DNA from: Luteibacter sp. 9135
GTDB lineage: Bacteria; Pseudomonadota; Gammaproteobacteria; Xanthomonadales; Rhodanobacteraceae
NCBI RefSeq assembly: GCF_000745005.1
Contig: NZ_JQNB01000001.1
Coordinates: 434,001 to 498,000, forward strand
Length of the DNA: 64,000 nt
Direction of reading: 5' to 3'
Position numbers and translations under genes: made by a program. The notes under the pieces were generated by a model, which had not been told where the DNA came from, searched no databases, and worked only from the letters and a program-made list of their open reading frames with translations. Positions within the stretch are counted from its first letter, which is position 1, and each line of letters begins with the position of its first letter. Below, one piece after another: positions 8,911-17,064 of the stretch.

Positions 8911-9444
8911 GGAGCAAGAGCCGGCGGATGCCACCCTCGCGGCCACGCCTGCGGCGACCCGTCAATGAAAGGCCGCTCTGCGGCCGTATATCTATTCCCC
9001 TTCGGGGCGGGTCGGGCTTCGCACAGGGGTTCTCGACTCGACATCCCTGTCTCGCGAGAACGGCCGGCCGTCCAGGCCGGCCCCCTTCGGGCCTGATCTG
9101 TGCGAAGCCCTCGCCTGCGGCTACCGGCCACGAGGGTGGCACCCGCCGGCTCTTTCGACGACTGACGTTGCTTGCAGGCGAGCAAAGAGCAGCGTTTTGC
9201 TTCGTGGCTGGGAACGCTCGCTTGCCTGATGCGCACGGCATCGGTCGCCTTAGCGGTATTGAGGGTTCGCGCACGTGCGTGCGCTCCTACACGGCCGGCG
9301 GCTCAGGCATTGAATAGACCAGCCCTACCTCCGGCGTAGGAGCGCACGATGTGCGCGAACCAGATACACGGCCGCGCCAGCGGCCTTTCCTCAACGGGTC
9401 GCCGCAGGCGTGGCACCGAGGGGGCTACCCGCCGGCTCTTGCTC
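8911..9444. repeat. Composite intergenic inverted-repeat block
   Basis: There is no convincing gene in the 700-bp gap after the terminator. A unit at 8911-8989 (GGAGCAAGAGCCGGCGG... to ...GCGGCCGTA) returns inverted at 9368-9444, with nearly 80 matching bases and some changes. A half copy (GGCCACGAGGGTGGCACCCG, then CCGGCTCTT) is inverted at 9127-9156. Inside, CGGGCTTCGCACAG (9012-9025) pairs with CTGTGCGAAGCCC (9098-9110). Short open frames across it are low-complexity and have no ribosome sites. Its function is unknown. Confidence 0.7.
9266..9360. repeat. Inverted pair of GTAG-type REP-like elements
   Basis: TTCGCGCACGTGCGTGCGCTCCTAC (9266-9290) and GTAGGAGCGCACGATGTGCG(CGAAC) (9336-9360) face away from each other. 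They are embedded in the composite repeat block. Confidence 0.8.
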
Positions 9445-9483
9445 GAGGAGTTCGGATTTACCGCTTCACCGCTTTGTTGGCTT

Positions 9484-9507
9484 TTCGCGCACATCGTGCG
9501 CTCCTAC
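9484..9507 (-). repeat. Single GTAG-type REP-like element at the end of the cyclase gene
   Basis: Read on the minus strand it is GTAGGAGCGCACGATGTGCG followed by CGAA, and it starts one base after the TGA of the diguanylate cyclase. It is followed by AAAAGCCAACAAAGCGG, a tail shared with the copies near 37.56 and 39.67 kb. Confidence 0.8.
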
Positions 9508-9508
9508 G

Positions 9509-10780
9509 TCAGCCGGCCTGGCAGCGGTTGCGGCCTGCGTTTTTTGCCGAATACAGGGCACGATCGGCGCGTTCGAATACTTCCGCGGCCGTGTCGTTCC
9601 GGCCGAAGCACGCGACGCCGCCGGACATGGTTACGGTGACCGGCTTGCCGCTGGCATGGAACGCGAGCGAGGCCACGAGGGCGCACAGCCCCTTTGCCGC
9701 CTGGAGGGCGGCATCGCGTTCGCTGCCGCTGAATACCACGACGAATTCCTCGCCGCCGTAACGCGCAACGAACGCCGCATCAGGGAGCTCGCGGGTCAGC
9801 GTCTGGCCCACGATACGCAGCACGGCGTCGCCGGCGGCGTGGCCCAGGCTGTCGTTGATCGTCTTGAAATGGTCGATGTCGAGCGCCGCCAGGCAGAGCG
9901 ACGCGCCGGTTTCGCGCATCCGCGCCTGGGCCGCTTCGATGTGACGCTCGTAGGCCAGCCGGTTGGGCAGGCCGGTGAGTAGGTCGGTCAGCGCCAGCGC
10001 GTGTTCGCGGCGCAGCGAATCCTGCAGCGAGCTTGTCTGGGTTTCCAGCTCCTCGACACGGTCGCGCATGCGCTCGGCGCGGTCGCGGTAGGCGGCCATG
10101 CGGGCGTCCTCGCGGTCGCGGTACTTGCGGAAGTGCGTGTCGATCAGCGACAGGCGCGCGTTCACCTCCGCCTGCAGGGCGCCCAGGTCTGTCGCGGTGA
10201 GGGTGCTTTCGCCGAGCGCGCGCATTTCCTCGCGCACCGTGGCATCCAGTTCGCGGCCACCCGCGGCGGCCTCGCCGTAGGCCAGTTCGGCGGCGAGGTA
10301 ACGGGTCATGTCGCCGAGGCGTGCGCTGACCGCAGCCAGCAGGTCCTGCAGGCGGGCGATATCCGTGCGCAGCGACGCCACCACCTCACTGTCTTGCTGC
10401 AAGGGTGAGGGTGCTACGGCCTCGGTTGCCGCGACGGCGAGCGCAGCCGGCGCGGCGGCGGGCGCGGAGACGGCGGGCGCGGCCGGGGCATCGTCGTTCA
10501 CCGCCGACGGCAGGCGATCCAGCCCGGCCACGGCTTCCGACAAGGATTCCAGCAGCGTATCCAGCAGGGCGGGCTGGGGGGAGTCGCGCAGCGCCTCGTT
10601 CAGGCGGTCGAGCAGGCTGTCGATATCGCTGCCCTGGCCACGGGCAAGGGCAGCCAGGCGCACGGCGAGGCGGCGCAGGCCCTCCTCCAGGTCGCGGAAA
10701 TCGCGCTCGTCGCGCTCCATCCTCTCCAGTGCGAGGTGGTATTTGCGCTCCCAGATGTCCTGTTCCACACCCGTACTCAT
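9509..10780 (-). CDS. Diguanylate cyclase (GGDEF domain)
   Basis: This enzyme makes the second messenger c-di-GMP from two GTP. It has 423 residues. The first 240 form a charged, heptad-rich region likely to be coiled coil, with an Ala/Pro-rich linker near residues 120-145. The last 165 residues are a GGDEF domain (LTDLLTGLPNRLAYERH, DIDHFKTINDSLGHAAGD and the active-site loop ARYGGEEF). The four residues at the inhibitory-site position are PDAA rather than RxxD, so product inhibition through the canonical I-site is not expected. There are no membrane segments or known sensor domain, so it is probably cytoplasmic and controlled by oligomerisation or a partner. It ends directly at a REP element. 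Confidence 0.9.
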   Translation of the reverse strand: MSTGVEQDIWERKYHLALERMERDERDFRDLEEGLRRLAVRLAALARGQGSDIDSLLDRLNEALRDSPQPALLDTLLESLSEAVAGLDRLPSAVNDDAPAAPAVSAPAAAPAALAVAATEAVAPSPLQQDSEVVASLRTDIARLQDLLAAVSARLGDMTRYLAAELAYGEAAAGGRELDATVREEMRALGESTLTATDLGALQAEVNARLSLIDTHFRKYRDREDARMAAYRDRAERMRDRVEELETQTSSLQDSLRREHALALTDLLTGLPNRLAYERHIEAAQARMRETGASLCLAALDIDHFKTINDSLGHAAGDAVLRIVGQTLTRELPDAAFVARYGGEEFVVVFSGSERDAALQAAKGLCALVASLAFHASGKPVTVTMSGGVACFGRNDTAAEVFERADRALYSAKNAGRNRCQAG

Positions 10781-10882
10781 GATCCGCCGTCAGCCCATTG
10801 GTGCCATGGAAGTATATCGGCAGGCCGGCGCGGGACTTGATCCCACCCCTCGGCCCCGCCGACGGTGGTCTGCCGGATCGCG

Positions 10883-10888
10883 TAAAAT
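10883..10888 (+). promoter_or_regulatory. Promoter -10 of dusB giving a probable leaderless mRNA
   Basis: TAAAAT ends six bases before the ATG, so transcription would begin at or next to the start codon. No ribosome site precedes the gene, which fits leaderless translation. Confidence 0.5.
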
Positions 10889-10894
10889 CGCGCC

Positions 10895-11881
10895 ATGCGC
10901 ATCGGTCCCTACTCCATCGCGCCCCACGTGGTGCTCGCACCCATGGCGGGCGTGACCGACAAACCGTTCCGGCTCCTGTGCAAGCGCATGGGGGCGGGCT
11001 TGGCCGTGTCCGAGATGACAGCCTCCGATCCGAGGCTGTGGAACACGACCAAGTCGCTGCGCCGGATGGATCACCAGGGGGAGCCGGAGCCGGTCAGCGT
11101 ACAGATCGCCGGGTACGACCCGGGCATGCTGGCCGAGGCGGCAAAGTACAACGCCGACAACGGGGCCCAGTTGATCGACATAAACATGGGTTGCCCGGCC
11201 AAGAAGGTCTGCAATGTCTGGTCGGGCTCGGCCCTGCTGCAGGACGAACCCCTGGTGGCGCGCATCCTGCACGCCGTGGTTCGTGCGGTGGATGTACCGG
11301 TCACGCTGAAGATCCGGACCGGCTGGGACCGTGAACACCGCAACGCGCTGACCATTGCGCGTATCGCCGAGGATGCCGGCATCGCGGCCCTGGCCGTGCA
11401 CGGCCGCACGCGCGCCGACAAATACGAGGGCGAGGCCGAGTACGCCACGATCGCCGCGGTGAAGGCGGCGGTGGGCATCCCCATCATGGCCAACGGCGAT
11501 ATCACCTCGCCGACAAAGGCACGCGAGGTGCTGGCGGCCACGGGTGCCGATGCCGTCATGGTGGGCCGCGGCGCGCAGGGCCGGCCGTGGATCTTCCGCG
11601 AAATCGCGCACCACCTGCAGACCGGTGGCTTTCTTGCCGAACCCTCGCCCGCGGAGGTGCGCGACATCCTGGCCGGCCACCTCGAGCAGCTGTATGCGTT
11701 CTACGGCGAGCGGATGGGCGTGCGGATCGCGCGCAAGCACCTGGGCTGGTACGCGAAGGATCGCCCGGAAAACGCGGCGTTCCGCCACGTGGTCAACCAG
11801 GCGGAGGATGCCATCTCGCAGCTGCGCCTCATGCGCGAGTACTTCGACGCACTGGCCGCCGGCGTGTCGCTGGCGGCGTGA
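10895..11881 (+). CDS. dusB: tRNA-dihydrouridine synthase B
   Basis: This FMN enzyme reduces a uridine in the D-loop of tRNA. It has 328 residues. The flavin-binding TIM barrel opens with VVLAPMAGVTDKPFR and has the catalytic cysteine in NMGCPAKKV (C100), then TLKIRTGWD, VHGRTR and the phosphate site ADAVMVGRGAQGRPW, which is characteristic of DusB. In many gammaproteobacteria dusB is followed by fis in one operon; here the next gene is convergent and unrelated. It starts at an ATG just downstream of a -10 hexamer with no leader. Confidence 0.95.
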   Translation: MRIGPYSIAPHVVLAPMAGVTDKPFRLLCKRMGAGLAVSEMTASDPRLWNTTKSLRRMDHQGEPEPVSVQIAGYDPGMLAEAAKYNADNGAQLIDINMGCPAKKVCNVWSGSALLQDEPLVARILHAVVRAVDVPVTLKIRTGWDREHRNALTIARIAEDAGIAALAVHGRTRADKYEGEAEYATIAAVKAAVGIPIMANGDITSPTKAREVLAATGADAVMVGRGAQGRPWIFREIAHHLQTGGFLAEPSPAEVRDILAGHLEQLYAFYGERMGVRIARKHLGWYAKDRPENAAFRHVVNQAEDAISQLRLMREYFDALAAGVSLAA

Positions 11882-11904
11882 TGCGTCCAGTGCGCGCTGG
11901 AGCG

Positions 11905-12912
11905 CTAAACCGCCCGCTGCAGCGGCATGTTCGGCGCGGCAAGCGCACGGCGTAACCCTTCGGGCAGGCCGAGGTCACCGTAGCGTTCCACATAATGCGC
12001 CAGGGTCTGGGCGAATCCATCGTCCGAACGCCAACTGGCCTGATCCACGTCATCGCATCCGCCCTGCACGTATTTCAGCAGGTCCACGCATTCCTGCCGG
12101 TAGCCCAGCGCCAGGAAGCGAGCGGCCGCACGTGCACAGGCCACCAGCGGGGCGGCGACGAAACCGCCGGTGCCGGGGTGGTCGTCCATGAGGCCGCCGC
12201 CGGGCACGCAGCACAGCTTCAGCGCCAGCACCTCGCGCAGGCGCGCCTCGAAATCCTCGCCTTTGTAGCGGCAGCGATCGCTCCACCAGGTCCAGTAGTG
12301 CATGCTGTCGCCCAGCCCGTGCAGCGCATCGGCGATCAGCCCGGCACCGCCATCCACCGGCTCGGCGGCCAGCATGAACGCCATGCTTTCACCCGCCGTG
12401 AGCCTCACGTGCGTCGCCGCCAGTTCGCCACCAAAGCTCATTGGCCGCGAGCAGGCGATGTACCAGCCGTCCATGGTCCGCGCCTCGAGCGCCGGTTGCG
12501 CGTCCGCCGCGGCGGCGCACACCAGCCGGAAGGCCACCTCGCCCTCGGTGCAGCTGACGATGCGCACGAAACGACCCGCGGCCACGGCGTCGCCCTGTCC
12601 CGGGCGTCCTTCCGCCAGCGGCATGAAGTCCACCACGCGCAACTCGCCCGCCGTCGCACGTCCCGTGGTCTCGACCACGTTGGTACCGGGCACGTAGGCG
12701 GCGGTCCATGCGACATCACCGTCCAGATGAAGCGCCAGCAGTGGACGGTCCGGGTGGGATGCGCGCAAGGAGCCGCGTGCGCGGTCGAGTGAGAGGTCGG
12801 TGATCGACGCGTCGTCGCCCACGCGGCCGAAACCGCACAGGTCGCCGATGGGCAGCCCACGCGGCGGGGGCGCACCATCGTGCAGCACGGTTGCGAGCGG
12901 TTGGGCTGGCAC
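11905..12912 (-). CDS. Half-length GH15/trehalase-like protein, probably not catalytic
   Basis: This protein of 335 residues resembles the N-terminal part of GH15 glucoamylase/trehalase-like enzymes: a beta-rich domain starting PIGDLCGFGRVGDDASI, then YWTWWSDRCRYKGEDFEARLREVLALKL, which matches the start of the helical barrel. GH15 enzymes run about 600 residues and continue with a WDYRYCWLRDA-type catalytic segment; here the sequence passes directly to FVAAPLVACARAAARFLALGYRQ and soon ends. I chose the GTG at 12912 because AGGAAG lies 8 bases upstream; an ATG further up has no such site. It may be a degraded enzyme or a sugar-binding pseudoenzyme. It is convergent with dusB and divergent from the molybdoenzyme gene. 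Confidence 0.65.
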   Translation of the reverse strand: MPAQPLATVLHDGAPPPRGLPIGDLCGFGRVGDDASITDLSLDRARGSLRASHPDRPLLALHLDGDVAWTAAYVPGTNVVETTGRATAGELRVVDFMPLAEGRPGQGDAVAAGRFVRIVSCTEGEVAFRLVCAAAADAQPALEARTMDGWYIACSRPMSFGGELAATHVRLTAGESMAFMLAAEPVDGGAGLIADALHGLGDSMHYWTWWSDRCRYKGEDFEARLREVLALKLCCVPGGGLMDDHPGTGGFVAAPLVACARAAARFLALGYRQECVDLLKYVQGGCDDVDQASWRSDDGFAQTLAHYVERYGDLGLPEGLRRALAAPNMPLQRAV

Positions 12913-13068
12913 GTTCGATTCTTCCTGGCGACGGGGAGGGGCGCCGAGCGGCGCGGAGGTTGGGGCAGCACCCGGCAAGACCGCGTGAATGCCGTCGGTC
13001 GCGGTTCAATTTCCTCGCCGATGCAGGCGCGTAGAATGGCGTCAGGCGGGTCAACCTGAGGCACAGGC

Positions 13069-15375
13069 ATGAGCGAGAAAGACATTCCCGGCATCGAGCC
13101 CTACGACGGCGCGGCAGGCGGCTGGGGCGCGCTCGGCGCGGTCGCCCGCGCGCTCAGCGGCCAGATGGCCCTTGCCCGCGAGTCCATTGCGCTGCACAAG
13201 GTCAACCAGCCCAAGGGCTTCGATTGCCCCGGTTGCGCCTGGCCCGATCCGAAGGAAACCTCCTCGTTCGAGTTCTGCGAGAACGGCGCCAAGGCGGTGT
13301 CGTGGGAAGCCACGGCAAAACGGGTCAAGCCGGAGTTCTTCGCGGCCAATACCGTCGCCGACCTGTGGAACCTGACCGACTATGCCCTGGAGGGCTTGGG
13401 CCGGCTGACCCATCCCCTGGCCTACGACGCCGACACCGACACGTATCGCCCGATCGCCTGGGACGACGCGTTCGCGCGCATCGGCGCCGCCCTGCGCGCG
13501 CTGCCCTCGCCGGACATGGCCGAGTTCTACACGTCGGGGCGCGCCTCCAACGAGGCGGCGTTCCTTTACCAGCTGTTCGTTCGCGAATACGGCACGAACA
13601 ATTTCCCCGACTGCTCCAACATGTGCCACGAGGCCACCAGCGTGGGCCTGCCGGAGTCGCTGGGCTCGGGTAAGGGCACGGTGACACTCGAGGATTTCGA
13701 TCACTGCGACGCGATTTTCTGCATCGGCCACAACCCGGGCACCAACCACCCGCGCATGCTTTCGACCTTGCGCGAGGCATCGCTGCGCGGCGTGCCCATC
13801 GTCGTGCTCAACCCGCTGCCCGAGCGGGGCCTGGAACGCTTCACCTCGCCGCAGCACCCGGTGGAGATGCTCACCAACAGCGCCGTGCGCATCGCCTCCA
13901 CCTATTACAAGCTGAAGATCGGTGGCGATGTGGCGGTGCTCAAGGGCATGATGAAGTATCTGCTCGTCGAAGATGCCAGGGCCCTCGCCGAGGGCATGCC
14001 GGGCGTGATCGACCGGGATTTCATCGCCGCGAACACCAGCGGCTTCGAAGCACTGTTCGCCGACGTCGAGGCGACCGACTGGGCGGCCATCGAACGCACT
14101 TCCGGCCTGACGCGCGCGGAGGTCGAGCACGCGGCATCCATCTACGCCCGGGCGTCGAAGGTGATCGTCTGCTACGGCATGGGCATCACCCAGCACGCGC
14201 ACGGCACCGAGAATGTCCAGCAGATCGCCAACCTGTTGCTGATGCGCGGCAACATCGGCCGCGAAGGCGCCGGCATCTGCCCGCTGCGCGGCCACAGCAA
14301 CGTGCAGGGCGACCGCACGGTGGGCATCACCGAGAAGCCGAACGCTGCGCTCAACGAGGGCCTTCGCGCCACCTATGGCTTCGAGCCACCGGTCGCGCAC
14401 GGACACGATGCCGTCGCCGCAGTGATCGCCATACGCGAAGGCCGCTCGAAGGCGCTGGTGGCGCTGGGCGGCAACCTGGCCGTGGCCATGCCCGACACCG
14501 AGGAAACCTTCGCCGCCATGCGCGGCCTCGACCTTGCCGTGCACATCGCCACCAAGCTCAACCGCTCGCACCTGATCCTGGCCCGGCAGTCGTTCATCCT
14601 GCCCTGCCTGGGCCGCACCGAACTGGACGAGCAGGCCACCGGGCCGCAGGCGGTCACGGTGGAGGATTCCATGTCGATGGTGCATGCGTCCGCCGGCACG
14701 CTGAAACCCGCGTCGGAACACCTGCGCTCCGAGCCGTGGATCGTCGGCGGGATCGCCAAGGCCACCCTGCCCGCCACGCGGGTGGACTGGGACCGTCTGG
14801 TGGGCGATTACAACCTGATCCGCGACGACATCGAGAAGGTGTTTCCCATCTTCCGCGACTTCAACCGGCGGGTCGGTGCACCCGGCGGTTTCCGCCTGCG
14901 CGTCGCCGCCAGCGAGCGCGCCTGGGACACGCCGGACGGCCGCGCGCATTTCCTCCTTGCACGTGGGCTGGACGAGGATGCGCCGCTGGCCGAGGGCGAC
15001 CTGATGCTCACCACCATCCGCTCGCACGACCAGTACAACACCACCATCTACGGCCTTAACGATCGCTACCGCGGCGTGACCGGTCGGCGTGACGTCATCT
15101 TCCTGCACGCCGACGACCTCGCCGCGCGCGGGCTGAAACACGGCGATCGCATCGACGTGTTCGCCACGGGCGCCAACGTGGCCGACGGCAAGGCACGTGC
15201 CGTGCGCGGGTTCACGGCAGTGGCCTTCGACATCGCGCCGGGCTCCGTGGCCATGTACTACCCCGAGGGCAACGCACTGATCGCCCTGGAAAGCCACGAT
15301 CGACGCTCCGGCACGCCGGCTTACAAATCGGTGCCCGTGCGCATCGAGCGCGCGGTGACGCATGCCGTTGCCTGA
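13069..15375 (+). CDS. FdhF/YdeP-type molybdopterin oxidoreductase
   Basis: This is a molybdenum-cofactor oxidoreductase of the formate-dehydrogenase alpha-like YdeP family, 768 residues (E. coli YdeP is about 760). The N-terminus has GFDCPGCAWPDP. The conserved motif DCSNMCHEATSVGL near residue 183 is at the molybdenum site. The central region contains YGMGITQHAHGTENVQ, and the C-terminal part has the guanylate-binding domain (HADDLAARGLKHGD). There is no signal peptide, so it is cytoplasmic. Its end overlaps fdhD by 14 bases, so the sulfurtransferase is made with it. The physiological substrate of YdeP proteins is unsettled (acid resistance and formate oxidation have both been suggested). 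A GAGG site lies upstream of the ATG. Confidence 0.9.
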   Translation: MSEKDIPGIEPYDGAAGGWGALGAVARALSGQMALARESIALHKVNQPKGFDCPGCAWPDPKETSSFEFCENGAKAVSWEATAKRVKPEFFAANTVADLWNLTDYALEGLGRLTHPLAYDADTDTYRPIAWDDAFARIGAALRALPSPDMAEFYTSGRASNEAAFLYQLFVREYGTNNFPDCSNMCHEATSVGLPESLGSGKGTVTLEDFDHCDAIFCIGHNPGTNHPRMLSTLREASLRGVPIVVLNPLPERGLERFTSPQHPVEMLTNSAVRIASTYYKLKIGGDVAVLKGMMKYLLVEDARALAEGMPGVIDRDFIAANTSGFEALFADVEATDWAAIERTSGLTRAEVEHAASIYARASKVIVCYGMGITQHAHGTENVQQIANLLLMRGNIGREGAGICPLRGHSNVQGDRTVGITEKPNAALNEGLRATYGFEPPVAHGHDAVAAVIAIREGRSKALVALGGNLAVAMPDTEETFAAMRGLDLAVHIATKLNRSHLILARQSFILPCLGRTELDEQATGPQAVTVEDSMSMVHASAGTLKPASEHLRSEPWIVGGIAKATLPATRVDWDRLVGDYNLIRDDIEKVFPIFRDFNRRVGAPGGFRLRVAASERAWDTPDGRAHFLLARGLDEDAPLAEGDLMLTTIRSHDQYNTTIYGLNDRYRGVTGRRDVIFLHADDLAARGLKHGDRIDVFATGANVADGKARAVRGFTAVAFDIAPGSVAMYYPEGNALIALESHDRRSGTPAYKSVPVRIERAVTHAVA

Positions 15376-16183
15376 TCGCCCGCCGGCAGCGGGATGGGTG
15401 ACGCGGCCCGTGCTGCGCTTCGAGCGCGGCGTGGCCACCCAGGACGACGACAGGCTGGCCGAGGAAGTGCCGGTGGCGATGCATGTGGACGGCGAACCGT
15501 TCGCGGTCATGATGGCCACGCCGCACGACCTCGAGGATTTCGCCCGCGGTTTCGCCCTGACCGAAGGCAAGGTGGCGTCGATCGACGAGATCACGTCGAT
15601 CGACATCCACGACGTACTCGAGGGCGTCACGGTGGACGTGCGCACCGTGGGCCATGCGCGGCGCGAACGACCTGTCGAACCGGCATCACGCACCCTGCCC
15701 GGGCGCAGCGGCTGCGGCATCTGCGGCAGCCGCGAACTGGAAGACGTGGTTCGTCATCCGGCGCCGGTCGGCACGGGGCCGTCGATCACGCCCGCCGCCA
15801 TCGAGCACGCCCTGGACTCCCTGCGCGGGTCGCAACCCATCAACGCGTTCACCGGGTCCGTGCATGCGGCGGCCTGGGCCCTGCCGGACGGCACCCTGCT
15901 GAGCGTGCGCGAGGACGTCGGCAGGCACAACGCGCTGGACAAACTGATCGGCGCACTGCTGGCCGCGCGCATCGACACCGACCACGGCTTCGTGGTGCTG
16001 ACCAGCCGCGCCAGTTACGAGATGGTGACCAAGGCGGCCGTCGCGCGCATCGCGGTGGTAGTGGCTATCTCGGCTCCTACCGCGCTGGCGGTGCACCTGG
16101 CCGCCGACTGCGGCGTGACCCTGGTGGGCTTTGCGCGACCGGGACGTTTCAACGTCTATACACGACCGCAGCGGGTGCTTTAG
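15362..16183 (+). CDS. fdhD: Formate dehydrogenase accessory sulfurtransferase FdhD
   Basis: FdhD passes sulfur from IscS to the molybdenum cofactor before it is inserted into formate dehydrogenase. The protein has 273 residues. The sulfur-carrying cysteines are in SGCGICGSREL (C118 and C121). Other family motifs are EEVPVAMHVDGEPFAVMM, DFARGFALTEG and VGRHNALDKLIG. It overlaps the 3' end of the molybdoenzyme gene, which is good evidence that this enzyme is its client. It is convergent with the molybdenum-cofactor operon that follows, with only nine bases between stop codons. Confidence 0.95.
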   Translation: MPLPDRPPAAGWVTRPVLRFERGVATQDDDRLAEEVPVAMHVDGEPFAVMMATPHDLEDFARGFALTEGKVASIDEITSIDIHDVLEGVTVDVRTVGHARRERPVEPASRTLPGRSGCGICGSRELEDVVRHPAPVGTGPSITPAAIEHALDSLRGSQPINAFTGSVHAAAWALPDGTLLSVREDVGRHNALDKLIGALLAARIDTDHGFVVLTSRASYEMVTKAAVARIAVVVAISAPTALAVHLAADCGVTLVGFARPGRFNVYTRPQRVL

Positions 16184-16192
16184 CGGGCTGGA

Positions 16193-16531
16193 TCAACCGC
16201 GCCGCCGACGCAGGCTGTCCTTCACGTCGACATCGAATCGCACCGTGGTGGCCACGGTCTCATGACCGGGTAGTTCGAACACCAGGCCGTCCTTGCTCGG
16301 CAGCCGCGCATGCAGTTCCTGCAACGCCGTGCGCGGCACTTCCATCCGCCACTCGTGAGCATCGCCGGACAGCACGCATGCCGTGCCATCGGTGGCATCC
16401 ACCGCGTAGCGCATCGTGAACACCGTGCCGAACGCCGTCGAGCCCAGCAAGGCGACGTCTTCCAGCAGGACAGCCAGCTCGTCCTCGTCGACGCGCACGC
16501 GGATGGTGTGGTTCTCCAGCTGCACTCTCAT
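16193..16531 (-). CDS. Conserved small protein, unknown function, coupled to mobA
   Basis: A 112-residue soluble protein that I do not recognise with certainty. It has a beta-rich pattern: MRVQLENHTIRVRVDEDELAVLLED at the start and RFDVDVKDSLRRRRG at the end. The layout recalls the DUF7009-type proteins of proteobacteria, but this is only an impression. Its ATG overlaps the mobA stop (ATGA), and it is the last gene of the fusA2-moeA-mobA operon, so a role linked to molybdenum cofactor or molybdoenzyme assembly is possible but unproven. A longer upstream start would lie inside mobA. Confidence 0.7.
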   Translation of the reverse strand: MRVQLENHTIRVRVDEDELAVLLEDVALLGSTAFGTVFTMRYAVDATDGTACVLSGDAHEWRMEVPRTALQELHARLPSKDGLVFELPGHETVATTVRFDVDVKDSLRRRRG

Positions 16532-17064
16532 GCCGTCGCCTCGCGCCATTGATCGGGTGTGTTGCAGTTGACCAGTCGCGGCGTCACCGCGTTGTCGAGC
16601 GGCAGCGCGGCGACGCCCAGCCGCGACTGCAAGGCCGCGACCGAACACGCCCGCCCGGGTCGGGTCATCAGCTCCGCAAGCGCCGTGCGTGACATCGCAT
16701 CCAGGCGCAGGCGCATCGGCAGGGGGTGGCCTTGCCAGCAACTCGTGGCATGGGTGCCTGCCGACGCCAGCAAGGGCGCGAGCAGGGACTCGCCCAGGTG
16801 CGGCATGTCCACGGGCACCACGAGCAATTCGCCGTTAGGCAGATGGTCGGCCACGCTGGCGATACCGCCGACCGGGCCGCTGCGAGGCCAGCGGTCGGGG
16901 ATGCCACCAGGCCGATCGCCGCTGACCGCGACGATGGCCGCGCCGGCGGCGTGCAATGCAAGGATCGCGCGCTGCAACAGCGTGGCACCGTCGATCACCA
17001 GTGCGGCCTTGTCACGCCCCATGCGCGAGGACAGTCCGCCGGCAAGCACCAGGCCGAGGATCAT
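16528..17064 (-). CDS. mobA: Molybdenum cofactor guanylyltransferase
   Basis: MobA transfers GMP from GTP to molybdopterin, giving the guanine dinucleotide form used by DMSO-reductase-family enzymes such as the neighbouring YdeP-type protein. It has 178 residues, with the nucleotide loop LVLAGGLSSRMGRDKAAL at residues 5-22, the PVGGI segment and the VVPVDMPHL metal-site region. The length is slightly short for MobA (about 190). It starts at the ATG that overlaps the moeA stop; longer reading in the same frame would be inside moeA. Confidence 0.9.
   Translation of the reverse strand: MILGLVLAGGLSSRMGRDKAALVIDGATLLQRAILALHAAGAAIVAVSGDRPGGIPDRWPRSGPVGGIASVADHLPNGELLVVPVDMPHLGESLLAPLLASAGTHATSCWQGHPLPMRLRLDAMSRTALAELMTRPGRACSVAALQSRLGVAALPLDNAVTPRLVNCNTPDQWREATA

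Noticed and set aside
13051..15720. Very long open frame on the minus strand opposite the molybdoenzyme gene
   Set aside because: Composition is Gly/Arg/His/Val-rich with no domain, and the plus-strand gene in this place is unmistakable; high GC makes such antisense frames common.
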